Assembly: GCA_027010905.1 (NCBI GenBank)
Contig: JALVBA010000059.1
Location: forward strand, 1 to 12,814
DNA from: Marinilabiliaceae bacterium
GTDB lineage: Bacteria; Bacteroidota; Bacteroidia; Bacteroidales; Marinilabiliaceae
Direction of reading: 5' to 3'
Length of the DNA stretch: 12,814 bases
This document shows, piece by piece, positions 1 to 7,217 of the stretch; the first letter of the stretch is position 1; each line of letters opens with the position of its first letter. Position numbers and translations under genes: made by a program. The notes beneath the pieces were generated by a model. The model was not told where the DNA came from. It did no database searches and saw only the letters and a list, made by a program, of their open reading frames with translations.

Positions 1-226
1 AATTAATAAGCATGCTTTTTTCATCTAATAATAGCCCATACTTCTTGTGGTTAGTGGCTTTTTAGGTTGTTTGTAATAAATGTTTATCATGCCAAATTGT
101 CGTTAATTTTGGCCTCCAAAGAATATAAAATGTTAATTCTCCTTCCATTTACAGGAAAGATAGAGATTTATAATCTGGGTTTAGTAGTGAGAAAAAACAG
201 AACAATAAGAATATGTAAAGTGTTGA

Positions 227-258
227 TTTGATAAACGGTGATAAATAAATTACTTTTG
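227..258 (+). promoter_or_regulatory. Bacteroidetes-type promoter upstream of the UPF0104 gene
   Basis: TTTG at 227-230, a 20-nt spacer and TACTTTTG at 251-258 match the Bacteroidetes primary-sigma consensus (-33 TTTG, -7 TAnnTTTG) exactly. Transcription should start near 265, giving a leader of about 65 nt before the ATG at 330. The rest of 1-329 shows no convincing gene. All three forward frames are closed by stops within the first 65 nt. The only other structure seen is a small inverted repeat at 91-113 without a T-tract. The promoter call is a consensus match and has no experimental support here. Confidence 0.75.
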
Positions 259-329
259 ACATGAAGGATAAAAATTGTTAGAAATAAGGTATAAGCAGCC
301 ACAAACTCTTTTTCAACCAATTGTAAGTC

Positions 330-1397
330 ATGACAGACAATTCAGGAAAAATTCTTAAAAGCATAAGCCCAAATAAAATCATAGTACCTATTATTATAGG
401 GCTGGGAGTAAGTGGTTACATGTTATACAGAGAGTTTGAGCCGGGGAGTCTCTCGTTTTTTGAGTTTACGATGCAGTCTGTTTTTTGGCTGTTGATCTCT
501 TCTTTGTTAATGGCCTTTCGTGATTTCTGGTATATGGTTCGTATCAGGTTTCTTACAGGAGATAAGTTGTCGTGGCGACAAGCATTCAATATTATTATGC
601 TGTGGGAGTTTTCTTCGGCCATCACCCCTTCGGCAATTGGAGGTACAAGTATTGCCATTTTTTTTCTGAACAAAGAGGGTATAAGAGTTGGTCGCAGCAG
701 TGCTGTGGTAATGGTAACCTCGTTTCTTGATGAGCTCTATTTTATTCTTGTTTTTCCACTTGTACTGCTGCTGATTGGCCGAACAGACATATTTATGTTT
801 GGTGATACCATTGAGCATATCCCATGGTTTAAAAATCAATTCTTTCTGTTTGCCCTTTTGGGATATTTGCTCAAACTCACCTACACAATCATTTTAAGTT
901 ATGGTCTGTTTTTCAATCCCCGGGGACTTAAGTTTCTTTTGTTGTGGGTATTTAAACTGCCTATTATTCGCAAATGGAGACCACAAGCCAATGAGTCAGG
1001 TTCTGATTTGATACAAACTTCCAAGGAGTTTAAACAGTGGCCATTGAGTAGCTGGCTGAAAGCATTTGGAGCAACGGCTTTAAGCTGGACTTCACGCTAT
1101 TGGATTGTAAATACTTTAATCATCGCTTTTTTCGGAATTCATTTCCTTAACTGGGATGAACACATTGTTATATTCGGAAAACAGCTGGTAATGTGGATAA
1201 TGATGCTTGTGACTCCCACTCCAGGAGGCAGTGGTTTTGCCGAGTATGTTTTTAAGATATTCTTAACCGGAATTATACCTGTAGGAACAGGCGTTGCAAT
1301 GGCGTTTTTATGGCGTTTGATTAGCTACTATCCATATCTTATAATCGGGGCAATTCTCATCCCTAGATGGATACGAAAACACTTCTTTAGTAATTAG
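330..1397 (+). CDS. Polytopic membrane protein, LPG-synthase-TM / UPF0104 family
   Basis: A 355-aa protein with about seven or eight hydrophobic segments spread over its whole length. It lacks the soluble C-terminal aminoacyl-transferase domain found in MprF. The family signature is visible: a TPSAIGGTS stretch near residues 99-107 (Pro and Gly-Gly in a membrane segment), followed by a charged loop (NKEGI), and a second PTPGGSGFAEY stretch near residues 296-306. This is the pattern of the lysylphosphatidylglycerol synthase TM region family (PF03706). Members act as inner-membrane flippase-like or lipid-related proteins, but the substrate of stand-alone members is generally not known. The ATG at 330 lies about 65 nt below a good promoter. 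The next gene starts 92 nt downstream, so this could be monocistronic or the head of the run to aroK. The family call is firm; the specific function is not known. Confidence 0.85.
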   Translation: MTDNSGKILKSISPNKIIVPIIIGLGVSGYMLYREFEPGSLSFFEFTMQSVFWLLISSLLMAFRDFWYMVRIRFLTGDKLSWRQAFNIIMLWEFSSAITPSAIGGTSIAIFFLNKEGIRVGRSSAVVMVTSFLDELYFILVFPLVLLLIGRTDIFMFGDTIEHIPWFKNQFFLFALLGYLLKLTYTIILSYGLFFNPRGLKFLLLWVFKLPIIRKWRPQANESGSDLIQTSKEFKQWPLSSWLKAFGATALSWTSRYWIVNTLIIAFFGIHFLNWDEHIVIFGKQLVMWIMMLVTPTPGGSGFAEYVFKIFLTGIIPVGTGVAMAFLWRLISYYPYLIIGAILIPRWIRKHFFSN

Positions 1398-1489
1398 GTT
1401 AATTTGACAAACGCAGTTGTTTTAGTGACAAACGGTGCGTAGGGCTTAGTGTTTATTCGTAACTTGCTTATACAAACAGATATACCTAT

Positions 1490-2311
1490 GTGGCAATGCA
1501 ACAAGTGAAAAATATACTGCTTATTTTTGCGATAATATTAGTCTTTAGTGAGTGTGGAGAAAGCCATAAAGACAAGAATATTAATGAGATACAGAAGAGA
1601 AAACAATTAATTATTTATTGTGAAAACGCTGTTACACCCCCAATTTACGAGTTGAAAAAACAGTTTGAAAAACAGTATAATTGTGAGGTGAAAATTCAAA
1701 ATGATTGTGCACAAAATCTGATTAGTCTAATCAACTATTCTAACAAAGGAGACCTGTTTATCCCCTCTTCCCGACACTCGTTTGCCATCTTAAGAGAGAA
1801 GAGTGGCAAGGAGATTCTCGACTCGGTTTTTTTGGGATACACCAGTATTGTTTTTATGGTCAAAAAAGGTAATCCAAAAGGCTTTAAAGGGAATCTTTCT
1901 GTGCTTAAGTCCAGAGATATTTCATTAATTATTGCAAATCCTGAAACCAGCTCTCTGGGCTATGAAACACGCAGAGTTTTAATAGAGGGAAAGGTGTATG
2001 ATAAGGTATTAAATAATGTCATCTCCCTTACTACTGACTCGAAGGGATTAATAAGGAGCTTAACAAATAATCAGGCTGATTTGATTATTAATTTTGCTTC
2101 AACAATTCATATTAATGGTAACATCAGCGATGTAGAGATTATTCCATTAGAGGAGAAATATCAAAAATCTCTTGAAGTTTATGCAGGCATTTTATCAACC
2201 AGTAACAACTGCAAATTGGCGGAGTCCTTCTTGGCCTATGTAAACACTCCGAAGAGTAAATCTGTTTTAAATAGGTATGGGTTTTCAAAAAGAAAAACAT
2301 TAATTTTCTGA
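1490..2311 (+). CDS. ModA-like periplasmic substrate-binding protein, probable lipoprotein
   Basis: A 273-aa protein with an N-terminal hydrophobic stretch (residues 9-20) ending at Cys22, so it is probably a lipoprotein. The lipobox, FSEC, is poor: Glu sits at -1. The mature part opens with a beta strand, LIIYCENAV, then a helix, and carries GDLFIPSS near residues 84-91 and NPETSSLGYETRR near 151-163. These correspond to the ligand-loop and hinge-type segments of ModA-like class II binding proteins. The GTG at 1490 gives the listed start. The ATG at 1496, two codons in, is an equally plausible start. No permease or ATPase gene (modB/modC) is in the window. The gene immediately downstream (50 nt) is a hybrid sensor kinase, which suggests the protein presents a ligand to a sensor. 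The fold-level assignment is good. The ligand (molybdate, another oxyanion or a small molecule) cannot be read from the sequence. Confidence 0.75.
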   Translation: MAMQQVKNILLIFAIILVFSECGESHKDKNINEIQKRKQLIIYCENAVTPPIYELKKQFEKQYNCEVKIQNDCAQNLISLINYSNKGDLFIPSSRHSFAILREKSGKEILDSVFLGYTSIVFMVKKGNPKGFKGNLSVLKSRDISLIIANPETSSLGYETRRVLIEGKVYDKVLNNVISLTTDSKGLIRSLTNNQADLIINFASTIHINGNISDVEIIPLEEKYQKSLEVYAGILSTSNNCKLAESFLAYVNTPKSKSVLNRYGFSKRKTLIF

Positions 2312-2361
2312 ATATTACCCAATAAAATTCTAAATTGTTGCGTTAAATAATAAACTGTTTT

Positions 2362-5300
2362 GTGGACAAGTTGAAAAAGAAGAAGATGCTTATAAAGGAA
2401 CCAATAATCAGAAAGTTGTATATTCTGATTGGTGTTTTTCTGCTAACCATAGCAGCTATTTTGATTATAGAAAACTATTTCGATAACGCCTACACGGTAA
2501 AATATCAAAAGGTAATCCACAATCAGGAGCAGCAACAAACTATTGACCACCTGCTTCAGCGAAACCTCCTAAACCTTAAATTAGCTTTTAAAAGTTTTAA
2601 TTCGGTAACCCATCACCAGCAGCTGAAAAATCTGAGGGAAGATATAAGGTTATTAATAAAAAACGGGAAAAACATTATTACAGTTCTTGATGAGGGGGGA
2701 GAGGTGGCTAGTATTATATCTGTAAACATGCCGGCTAACGATGAGATTGAAGAGGTGTTCAGATACGAACCGGATAAATATACCGGCAGCCTACCTGAGG
2801 TAAGAGAGCTGATTCCACAGATTAGTGAACTTCAAACTCTGGCGGATAAAATAATTGCAATTATTGAGAGAGAATTAACCTCTGGGAAACAGTTCTCACC
2901 TGAATACTTTAATGCATTAAACCACCTTATTCAGCAAGCTGACACTCATTTCAACCGTATTAATGAGATTGAGAATAAGATATCATACGATATTAATAAG
3001 CGGTGGAATACGCTTAACAACACAAGTATTAATGTAGTAAGAAAGTACAACCGAGTTAAATATTTCGGACTTTTCTTTTTCAGTCTGTTTGCTGTTTTTA
3101 CCACCGGAATGCTGATTTCTCAAATCAGGAATGTAATAGTTAACAGGTATAAGGCAGAAGAGAATAATAAGAAGTTGGTTCAGGCAATTGAACAGAGCCC
3201 CATATCAATTATGATTACCGACACACAAGGTAATATTGAGTATGTAAATAAGGGATTTGAAGAGATTTCGGGGTTTAAGAGAGATGGAAGTGAAAATGAG
3301 AATATTAATCTTTTAAAGGATAGCGGAGAGGATGAACTTGCCAATGTGCTTATACAAACAATTCAGGAGGGTAAAGTGTGGACCGGCGAGTTGAGCAATA
3401 AGAAAAAGAACGGTGGTCTGTTCTGGGAAAAAGTTCTTATCTCTCCTGTGTTGAGCGAGGATAACACAATTTCAAACTATGTAGTAATAAAGGAGGATGT
3501 AACCGAAAAGAGAAATCTAACAGAGTCGTTGCAAGAGTCGAATGATGCAATGAAAACAATTACTGAAAATCTACCTGTGGGTATTTTAATTGTTAATCGT
3601 AATAAGGAGATAATCCAGATTAATCAGACTGCGGCCAAGATTATGAACTTTAAAACTATGGATGAAGCCTTTAATCATATTAAAGATCATTCGTACGAAA
3701 CATTCTTCAGTACAATACGAAAAGATCAGTATCTTGATTCTGTTTCGGGTGTTGTGGTTACCTCTTCAGAAGAGATTTTAGAGGTGAAAGAGAATAATGT
3801 TTCCAGAGAAATTTTGAAAAACATCATTCCTATAAGGCTCAATAATGAGAAGGTGTTCCTCGAGGCATTTATGGATATTAGTGCTCAAAAAGAGGTTCAG
3901 AAGAATGAAGCAGAGGCAAATAAGGCAAAGTCTGAGTTTCTTGCCAATATGAGTCATGAAATCAGAACTCCGATGAATGGTATAATTGGTGCTACCGAGC
4001 TTCTTTCGAAAACACGCCTTACAAAAGAGCAGACCAACGTTATCACAATTATCTCCCGTTCGTGCGAGAACCTCCTTGGAATAATAAATGACATACTTGA
4101 CTTCTCAAAGATTGAGGCGGGGAAGATGAATATTGAGACTTACACCTTTAATATACGCTCTACCATCGACTACTTGCTCGACCAGATGTCTATTAAAACC
4201 AACGAAAAGGGTGTTGAGCTGATGGGGACAGTTGAGGATACAATTCCAAATGTGCTGATAGGTGATGAGGGACGTCTGATTCAAATACTGGTTAACCTTA
4301 TGGGCAATGCTGTTAAGTTTACCCGGGAGGGCGAAGTTGTTCTTAAAGTTGAGGTTGAGAAACAGATAGGCTCCAATATTACCCTGCATTTTATGGTTGA
4401 GGATTCAGGTATTGGAATCCCAAAAGATAAACTGGAAAAGATTTTTGAATCGTTCACTCAGGCTGATGGCTCTACTACACGTAAGTTTGGTGGTACCGGA
4501 TTGGGAACAAGTATCTCCAAAATGCTTACCGAGCTGATGGGTGGAAAAATATGGGTGGAGAGTCCAAATCCGAATTTTGCATGGTCGGAGGAGTCTCCCG
4601 GTTCAGTTTTTCATTTTACCCTTCCTTTTGTTATCGAGAAAAATCAGGCTGCTTTCGAGCTGAAATCTGAAAAGTTCTCAGATATTAAGACCTTAATAGT
4701 AGATAACCATAAGACAAACCTCCTGTTACTGAAGAAGACTTTAAATAACTGGGATATTCCTTCGGAGACAATTAGCGATGAGAAATCAGCAATTGACCTG
4801 TTAAAGAAATCAAAAGATTTTAATCTGGTTATTATCGACACTCATGTGTTTGCCAATGTCGATAGCAACTTTATTTCAGATATTAAGAAAGCCCGAGAAA
4901 AGATAAAGACAATACTGTTTGCCTCTGATGATAAGTGGAAAGAGCAGGTCTCACTCGAGGGTGTAGATTATGTTTTGCAAAAGCCGATACAGCATCTCGA
5001 ACTCTTCAAGGCAATAGAAAAACTATTTACCGATGAAGATGAGAAAGAGAAGGTTAAGCTTGTTGATTTGGTGATGAATAAGAGAGCTTTGCTGGTAGAG
5101 GACAATATTATCAACCAAAAAATAGCAGAGAAGATGTTGTCAAGCATTGGCTTGAAAACAGAAATTGCTGATAACGGACATGAGGCTATAAATTTAATAG
5201 GTAGTGATGAGGCTGGCTTTGACCTGATTTTTATGGATGTTCAGATGCCTGTTCTCAATGGTCTTGATGCAACAATGAAATTACGTGAGATGAATATCGA

Positions 5301-5439
5301 AACACCCATTATCGCTATGACTGCAAATGCCCTGAAGGGGGATAAGGAGATATGTATTAATGCAGGGATGAATGATTATGTTGGCAAGCCTGTGAAGATG
5401 AATGACCTGAAGGATGTTCTGTTAAAATGGCTGAGATGA
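2362..5439 (+). CDS. Membrane-bound hybrid sensor histidine kinase with two PAS and two receiver domains
   Basis: A 1025-aa protein. TM1 spans residues 17-37, a mainly helical periplasmic sensor 38-232, and TM2 234-253. PAS domains lie at about 272-386 and 394-510. HisKA has phospho-acceptor His532 in SHEIRTPMNG. The HATPase domain has N-box Asn649 (NLMGNAVKF), G1 Asp681 (DSGIGIP), an F-box (FESF) and GGTGLG at 710-715. The first receiver (about 774-890) keeps Asp826 and Lys874 but has Asp781-Asn782 where an acidic pair is usual, so it may be weak or inactive. The second receiver (about 908-1025) is canonical: Glu913/Asp914, phospho-acceptor Asp959 (FMDVQMP), Thr987 and Lys1009. There is no HPt and no DNA-binding domain, so the phosphorelay partner must be encoded elsewhere. 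The GTG at 2362 gives the listed start; an ATG at 2386 would remove eight Lys-rich residues. The gene follows the binding-protein gene by 50 nt and overlaps aroK. Confidence 0.93.
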   Translation: MDKLKKKKMLIKEPIIRKLYILIGVFLLTIAAILIIENYFDNAYTVKYQKVIHNQEQQQTIDHLLQRNLLNLKLAFKSFNSVTHHQQLKNLREDIRLLIKNGKNIITVLDEGGEVASIISVNMPANDEIEEVFRYEPDKYTGSLPEVRELIPQISELQTLADKIIAIIERELTSGKQFSPEYFNALNHLIQQADTHFNRINEIENKISYDINKRWNTLNNTSINVVRKYNRVKYFGLFFFSLFAVFTTGMLISQIRNVIVNRYKAEENNKKLVQAIEQSPISIMITDTQGNIEYVNKGFEEISGFKRDGSENENINLLKDSGEDELANVLIQTIQEGKVWTGELSNKKKNGGLFWEKVLISPVLSEDNTISNYVVIKEDVTEKRNLTESLQESNDAMKTITENLPVGILIVNRNKEIIQINQTAAKIMNFKTMDEAFNHIKDHSYETFFSTIRKDQYLDSVSGVVVTSSEEILEVKENNVSREILKNIIPIRLNNEKVFLEAFMDISAQKEVQKNEAEANKAKSEFLANMSHEIRTPMNGIIGATELLSKTRLTKEQTNVITIISRSCENLLGIINDILDFSKIEAGKMNIETYTFNIRSTIDYLLDQMSIKTNEKGVELMGTVEDTIPNVLIGDEGRLIQILVNLMGNAVKFTREGEVVLKVEVEKQIGSNITLHFMVEDSGIGIPKDKLEKIFESFTQADGSTTRKFGGTGLGTSISKMLTELMGGKIWVESPNPNFAWSEESPGSVFHFTLPFVIEKNQAAFELKSEKFSDIKTLIVDNHKTNLLLLKKTLNNWDIPSETISDEKSAIDLLKKSKDFNLVIIDTHVFANVDSNFISDIKKAREKIKTILFASDDKWKEQVSLEGVDYVLQKPIQHLELFKAIEKLFTDEDEKEKVKLVDLVMNKRALLVEDNIINQKIAEKMLSSIGLKTEIADNGHEAINLIGSDEAGFDLIFMDVQMPVLNGLDATMKLREMNIETPIIAMTANALKGDKEICINAGMNDYVGKPVKMNDLKDVLLKWLR

Positions 5440-5957
5440 GTACCAAAAAAATATTCCTACTAGGTTTTATGGGGTGTGGTAAGAGTACACTCGGCAGACA
5501 TCTGTCCAAAGCTCTAGGATGGAAATTCATTGACCTAGACAGCTATTTTGAAGATAAGTTTAAAACTACCGTACCCCTGTTTTTCAAAGAGTTTGGCGAA
5601 GATGGATTCAGAGATGCTGAACAATCGGCCCTATTTGATCTGAAAGATCTTACTAATACTGTAATTGCCACCGGCGGAGGTGTACCCTGTTTTTTCAACA
5701 ATATGGATTTTATGAATCAAAATGGGGTTACAATCTATATGAAAGTTTCTCCTGCAGTATTGGCTCAAAGACTAAGTAACTCCAAGAATGTACGTCCTCT
5801 GGTTCAGGGAAAAATCGGTAATGAATTAATAGAGTATATTAATGATAAGTTGAAGAGCCGGGAACCTTTTTATAACAGAGCCAGTATTATTGCTGATGCT
5901 GAGCTTCTTGACCTGAACGGTTATCTGAGGGTACTCGAAGATACTGGATTAAAGTAG
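5427..5957 (+). CDS. aroK: Shikimate kinase
   Basis: A 176-aa cytoplasmic enzyme that phosphorylates shikimate to shikimate 3-phosphate with ATP, the fifth step of the chorismate pathway. The family motifs are all present: Walker A GFMGCGKST at residues 13-21, the shikimate/Mg-binding IDLDSY with Asp36 and Asp38, Arg62 in GFRDAE, the GGG loop at 83-85, the lid Arg123 in NVRPL, and the C-terminal REPFYNRA with adenine-side Arg151. The length is normal for AroK. The listed ATG overlaps the kinase gene by 13 nt. The alternative ATG at 5436 forms an ATGA overlap with the kinase stop codon, gives the more usual short N-terminus MSTKKIFLLG, and is my preferred start. Either way, translation is likely coupled to the sensor kinase, an unusual partner for aroK. 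Confidence 0.95.
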   Translation: MAEMSTKKIFLLGFMGCGKSTLGRHLSKALGWKFIDLDSYFEDKFKTTVPLFFKEFGEDGFRDAEQSALFDLKDLTNTVIATGGGVPCFFNNMDFMNQNGVTIYMKVSPAVLAQRLSNSKNVRPLVQGKIGNELIEYINDKLKSREPFYNRASIIADAELLDLNGYLRVLEDTGLK

Positions 5958-6071
5958 ACGTAAAGGTCGAATAGTGATCCTCTGATTTCCTCTTTTTGTT
6001 ATATATTCTTGAGTGGTGCAAACATTTAGAACTTCCTCCATAAAAACATTATTTATTGTTTGTTGTAATTG

Positions 6072-6102
6072 TTGCATATAAATAAAATAAAATGTATTTT
6101 TG
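6072..6102 (+). promoter_or_regulatory. Promoter of the rplM operon
   Basis: TTG at 6072-6074, a 20-nt spacer and TATTTTTG at 6095-6102 match the Bacteroidetes primary-sigma consensus. Transcription should start near 6109, leaving a 5' leader of about 150 nt before rplM. The stretch 5958-6071 between aroK and this promoter is AT-rich and shows no gene or clear terminator. Confidence 0.8.
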
Positions 6103-6108
6103 CGGCCG

Positions 6109-6261
6109 ATTATTATCCGTGCCGAAAGCTACAATTTGATTGCGTCTCAATGCATTATGATGGTTATCAACAGGTTAATTGTTGAAAACTTAAGCGTTGA
6201 GCATAATTTTATTACGCTTTGATGAACTGATTTTTTTAATAAATTTAAACGAAGGAAGACT
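6109..6261 (+). promoter_or_regulatory. Structured 5' leader of rplM, candidate ribosomal-protein autoregulatory element
   Basis: The untranslated leader contains two back-to-back hairpins. In P1, GTT and TCAACA at 6163-6172 pair with TGTTGA and AAC at 6180-6189, with one A-A mismatch and a 7-nt loop. In P2, AAGCGT at 6192-6197 pairs with ACGCTT at 6214-6219, with further ATAA/TTAT pairing inside. P2 is separated by about 11 nt from a T7 run (6231-6237), so it is not a textbook terminator. Many L13 operons are autoregulated through leader RNA, and I recall that a computationally predicted L13 leader class exists for Bacteroidia; I could not compare it here. The pairing is seen directly; the regulatory role is inferred. 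Confidence 0.5.
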
Positions 6262-6717
6262 GTGAATACGTTAAGTTACAAGACAATCTCGGCTAACAAA
6301 GCTACCGTAACCAAAGAGTGGGTGGTTGTTGATGCTGCTGATCAAATTGTTGGTCGATTAGCCTCTAAAGTAGCAAAAATGCTACGCGGGAAGCACAAGC
6401 CCAACTTTACACCTCATGTTGATTGTGGTGATAATGTGATTATTGTTAATGCCGATAAAGTGCGTCTGACAGGAAATAAATGGGATGATCGCCAATTCTT
6501 CTACCATAGTGGATATCCAGGTGGTCGCCACGATCTCTCTCCTGCGCAATTGTTTGCCAAAAGTCCTGAGAGACTTGTAGAGAGAGCTGTAAAAGGAATG
6601 TTACCTAAAAACCGTTTAGGTCGCAAAATCCTGAAAAATATGTTTGTGTATGCAGGAGCAGAACACGATCAGGAAGCTCAAAAACCAAAGAAAATAGATT
6701 TAAATAAGATTAAATAA
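6262..6717 (+). CDS. rplM: 50S ribosomal protein L13
   Basis: A 151-aa large-subunit protein with the L13 hallmarks: WVVVDAADQIVGRLASKVAKMLRGK near the N-terminus, PHVDCGDNVIIVNADKV in the middle, and a C-terminal RAVKGMLPKNRLGRK. The N-terminus MNTLSYKTISANKATVTKEW is the form usual in Bacteroidetes, which fixes the start at the GTG codon. Exceptionally for this window, a Shine-Dalgarno-like AAGGAAG lies at 6252-6258, a few nucleotides upstream. It is the first gene of the rplM-rpsI-rpsB-tsf run, with only 5 nt between it and rpsI. Confidence 0.98.
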   Translation: MNTLSYKTISANKATVTKEWVVVDAADQIVGRLASKVAKMLRGKHKPNFTPHVDCGDNVIIVNADKVRLTGNKWDDRQFFYHSGYPGGRHDLSPAQLFAKSPERLVERAVKGMLPKNRLGRKILKNMFVYAGAEHDQEAQKPKKIDLNKIK

Positions 6718-6722
6718 TTATT

Positions 6723-7109
6723 ATGGAAGTAATAAATACCATAGGTAGACGTAAAGAGGCTGTTGCCCGCGTTTACCTTAAGGATGGTAAAGGTCAGATT
6801 ACTATTAACAAGCGTGATATTAAAGACTATTTCCCTGCTGCTACTTTGCAGTATGTGGTAAAGCAACCTTTAACTACTTTAGGTGTAGCTGAAAACTATG
6901 ACATCAAAGCTAACCTTAATGGTGGTGGTTTCAAAGGACAGGCTGAAGCACTCAGACTCGCTATTGCCAGAGCACTGGTAACAATTGATGAAGAGAACAA
7001 GCCTGCATTGAAAGCCGAAGGTTTCATGACTCGTGATTCACGTGTTGTTGAGCGTAAAAAACCTGGTCAGCCTAAAGCTCGTAAGAAATTCCAGTTCTCG
7101 AAACGTTAA
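6723..7109 (+). CDS. rpsI: 30S ribosomal protein S9
   Basis: A 128-aa small-subunit protein. It opens with the family motif IGRRKEAVARVYL, has the GGGFKGQAEALRLAIARAL block around residues 68-86, and ends in the conserved basic tail ERKKPGQPKARKKFQFSKR. In the ribosome this tail reaches the P-site tRNA. The length is normal. The ATG follows the rplM stop by 5 nt with an A/T-rich upstream region and no Shine-Dalgarno, as is usual in Bacteroidetes. It is cotranscribed with rplM. Confidence 0.98.
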   Translation: MEVINTIGRRKEAVARVYLKDGKGQITINKRDIKDYFPAATLQYVVKQPLTTLGVAENYDIKANLNGGGFKGQAEALRLAIARALVTIDEENKPALKAEGFMTRDSRVVERKKPGQPKARKKFQFSKR

Positions 7110-7217
7110 TAATCGTCCGGTACGTTTAGTATCTAAACCGCTAAGATTTTTTCCTGTGTGGGAGAACTACTTAACGGTTGCTTAGACACAGAATGTAAAC
7201 GACTTAAAAAAAGAAAA
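7110..7217 (+). promoter_or_regulatory. Structured spacer between rpsI and rpsB, possible attenuator or S2 leader
   Basis: This 108-nt spacer holds two inverted repeats. GTTTAG at 7124-7129 pairs with CTAAAC at 7133-7138 over a 3-nt loop, followed after 8 nt by T6 at 7147-7152. CTGTGT at 7154-7159 pairs with ACACAG at 7196-7201. No TAnnTTTG promoter is visible. The first hairpin plus T-run could cause partial termination after rpsI; the second could be an S2-responsive leader. Only the pairing is observed. Confidence 0.3.

Noticed and set aside
91..113. Inverted repeat GCCAAA...TTTGGC in the left spacer
   Set aside because: The stem is short and AT-rich with no T-tract after it and no adjacent gene end, so neither a terminator nor a regulatory role is supported.
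416..839. Two short minus-strand open frames inside the UPF0104 gene
   Set aside because: Both are antisense to a clear membrane-protein gene, have no upstream promoter match and encode no recognisable domain.
6192..6237. Second rplM leader hairpin as an intrinsic terminator
   Set aside because: The T7 run begins about 11 nt after the stem rather than directly at its base, so it is kept as leader structure instead.
7158..7217. N-terminal extension of rpsB from a GTG at 7158
   Set aside because: The extra 20 residues do not fit the S2 family. The ATG at 7218 gives the usual MSKVKFEELLDAG start, and the region holds inverted repeats.
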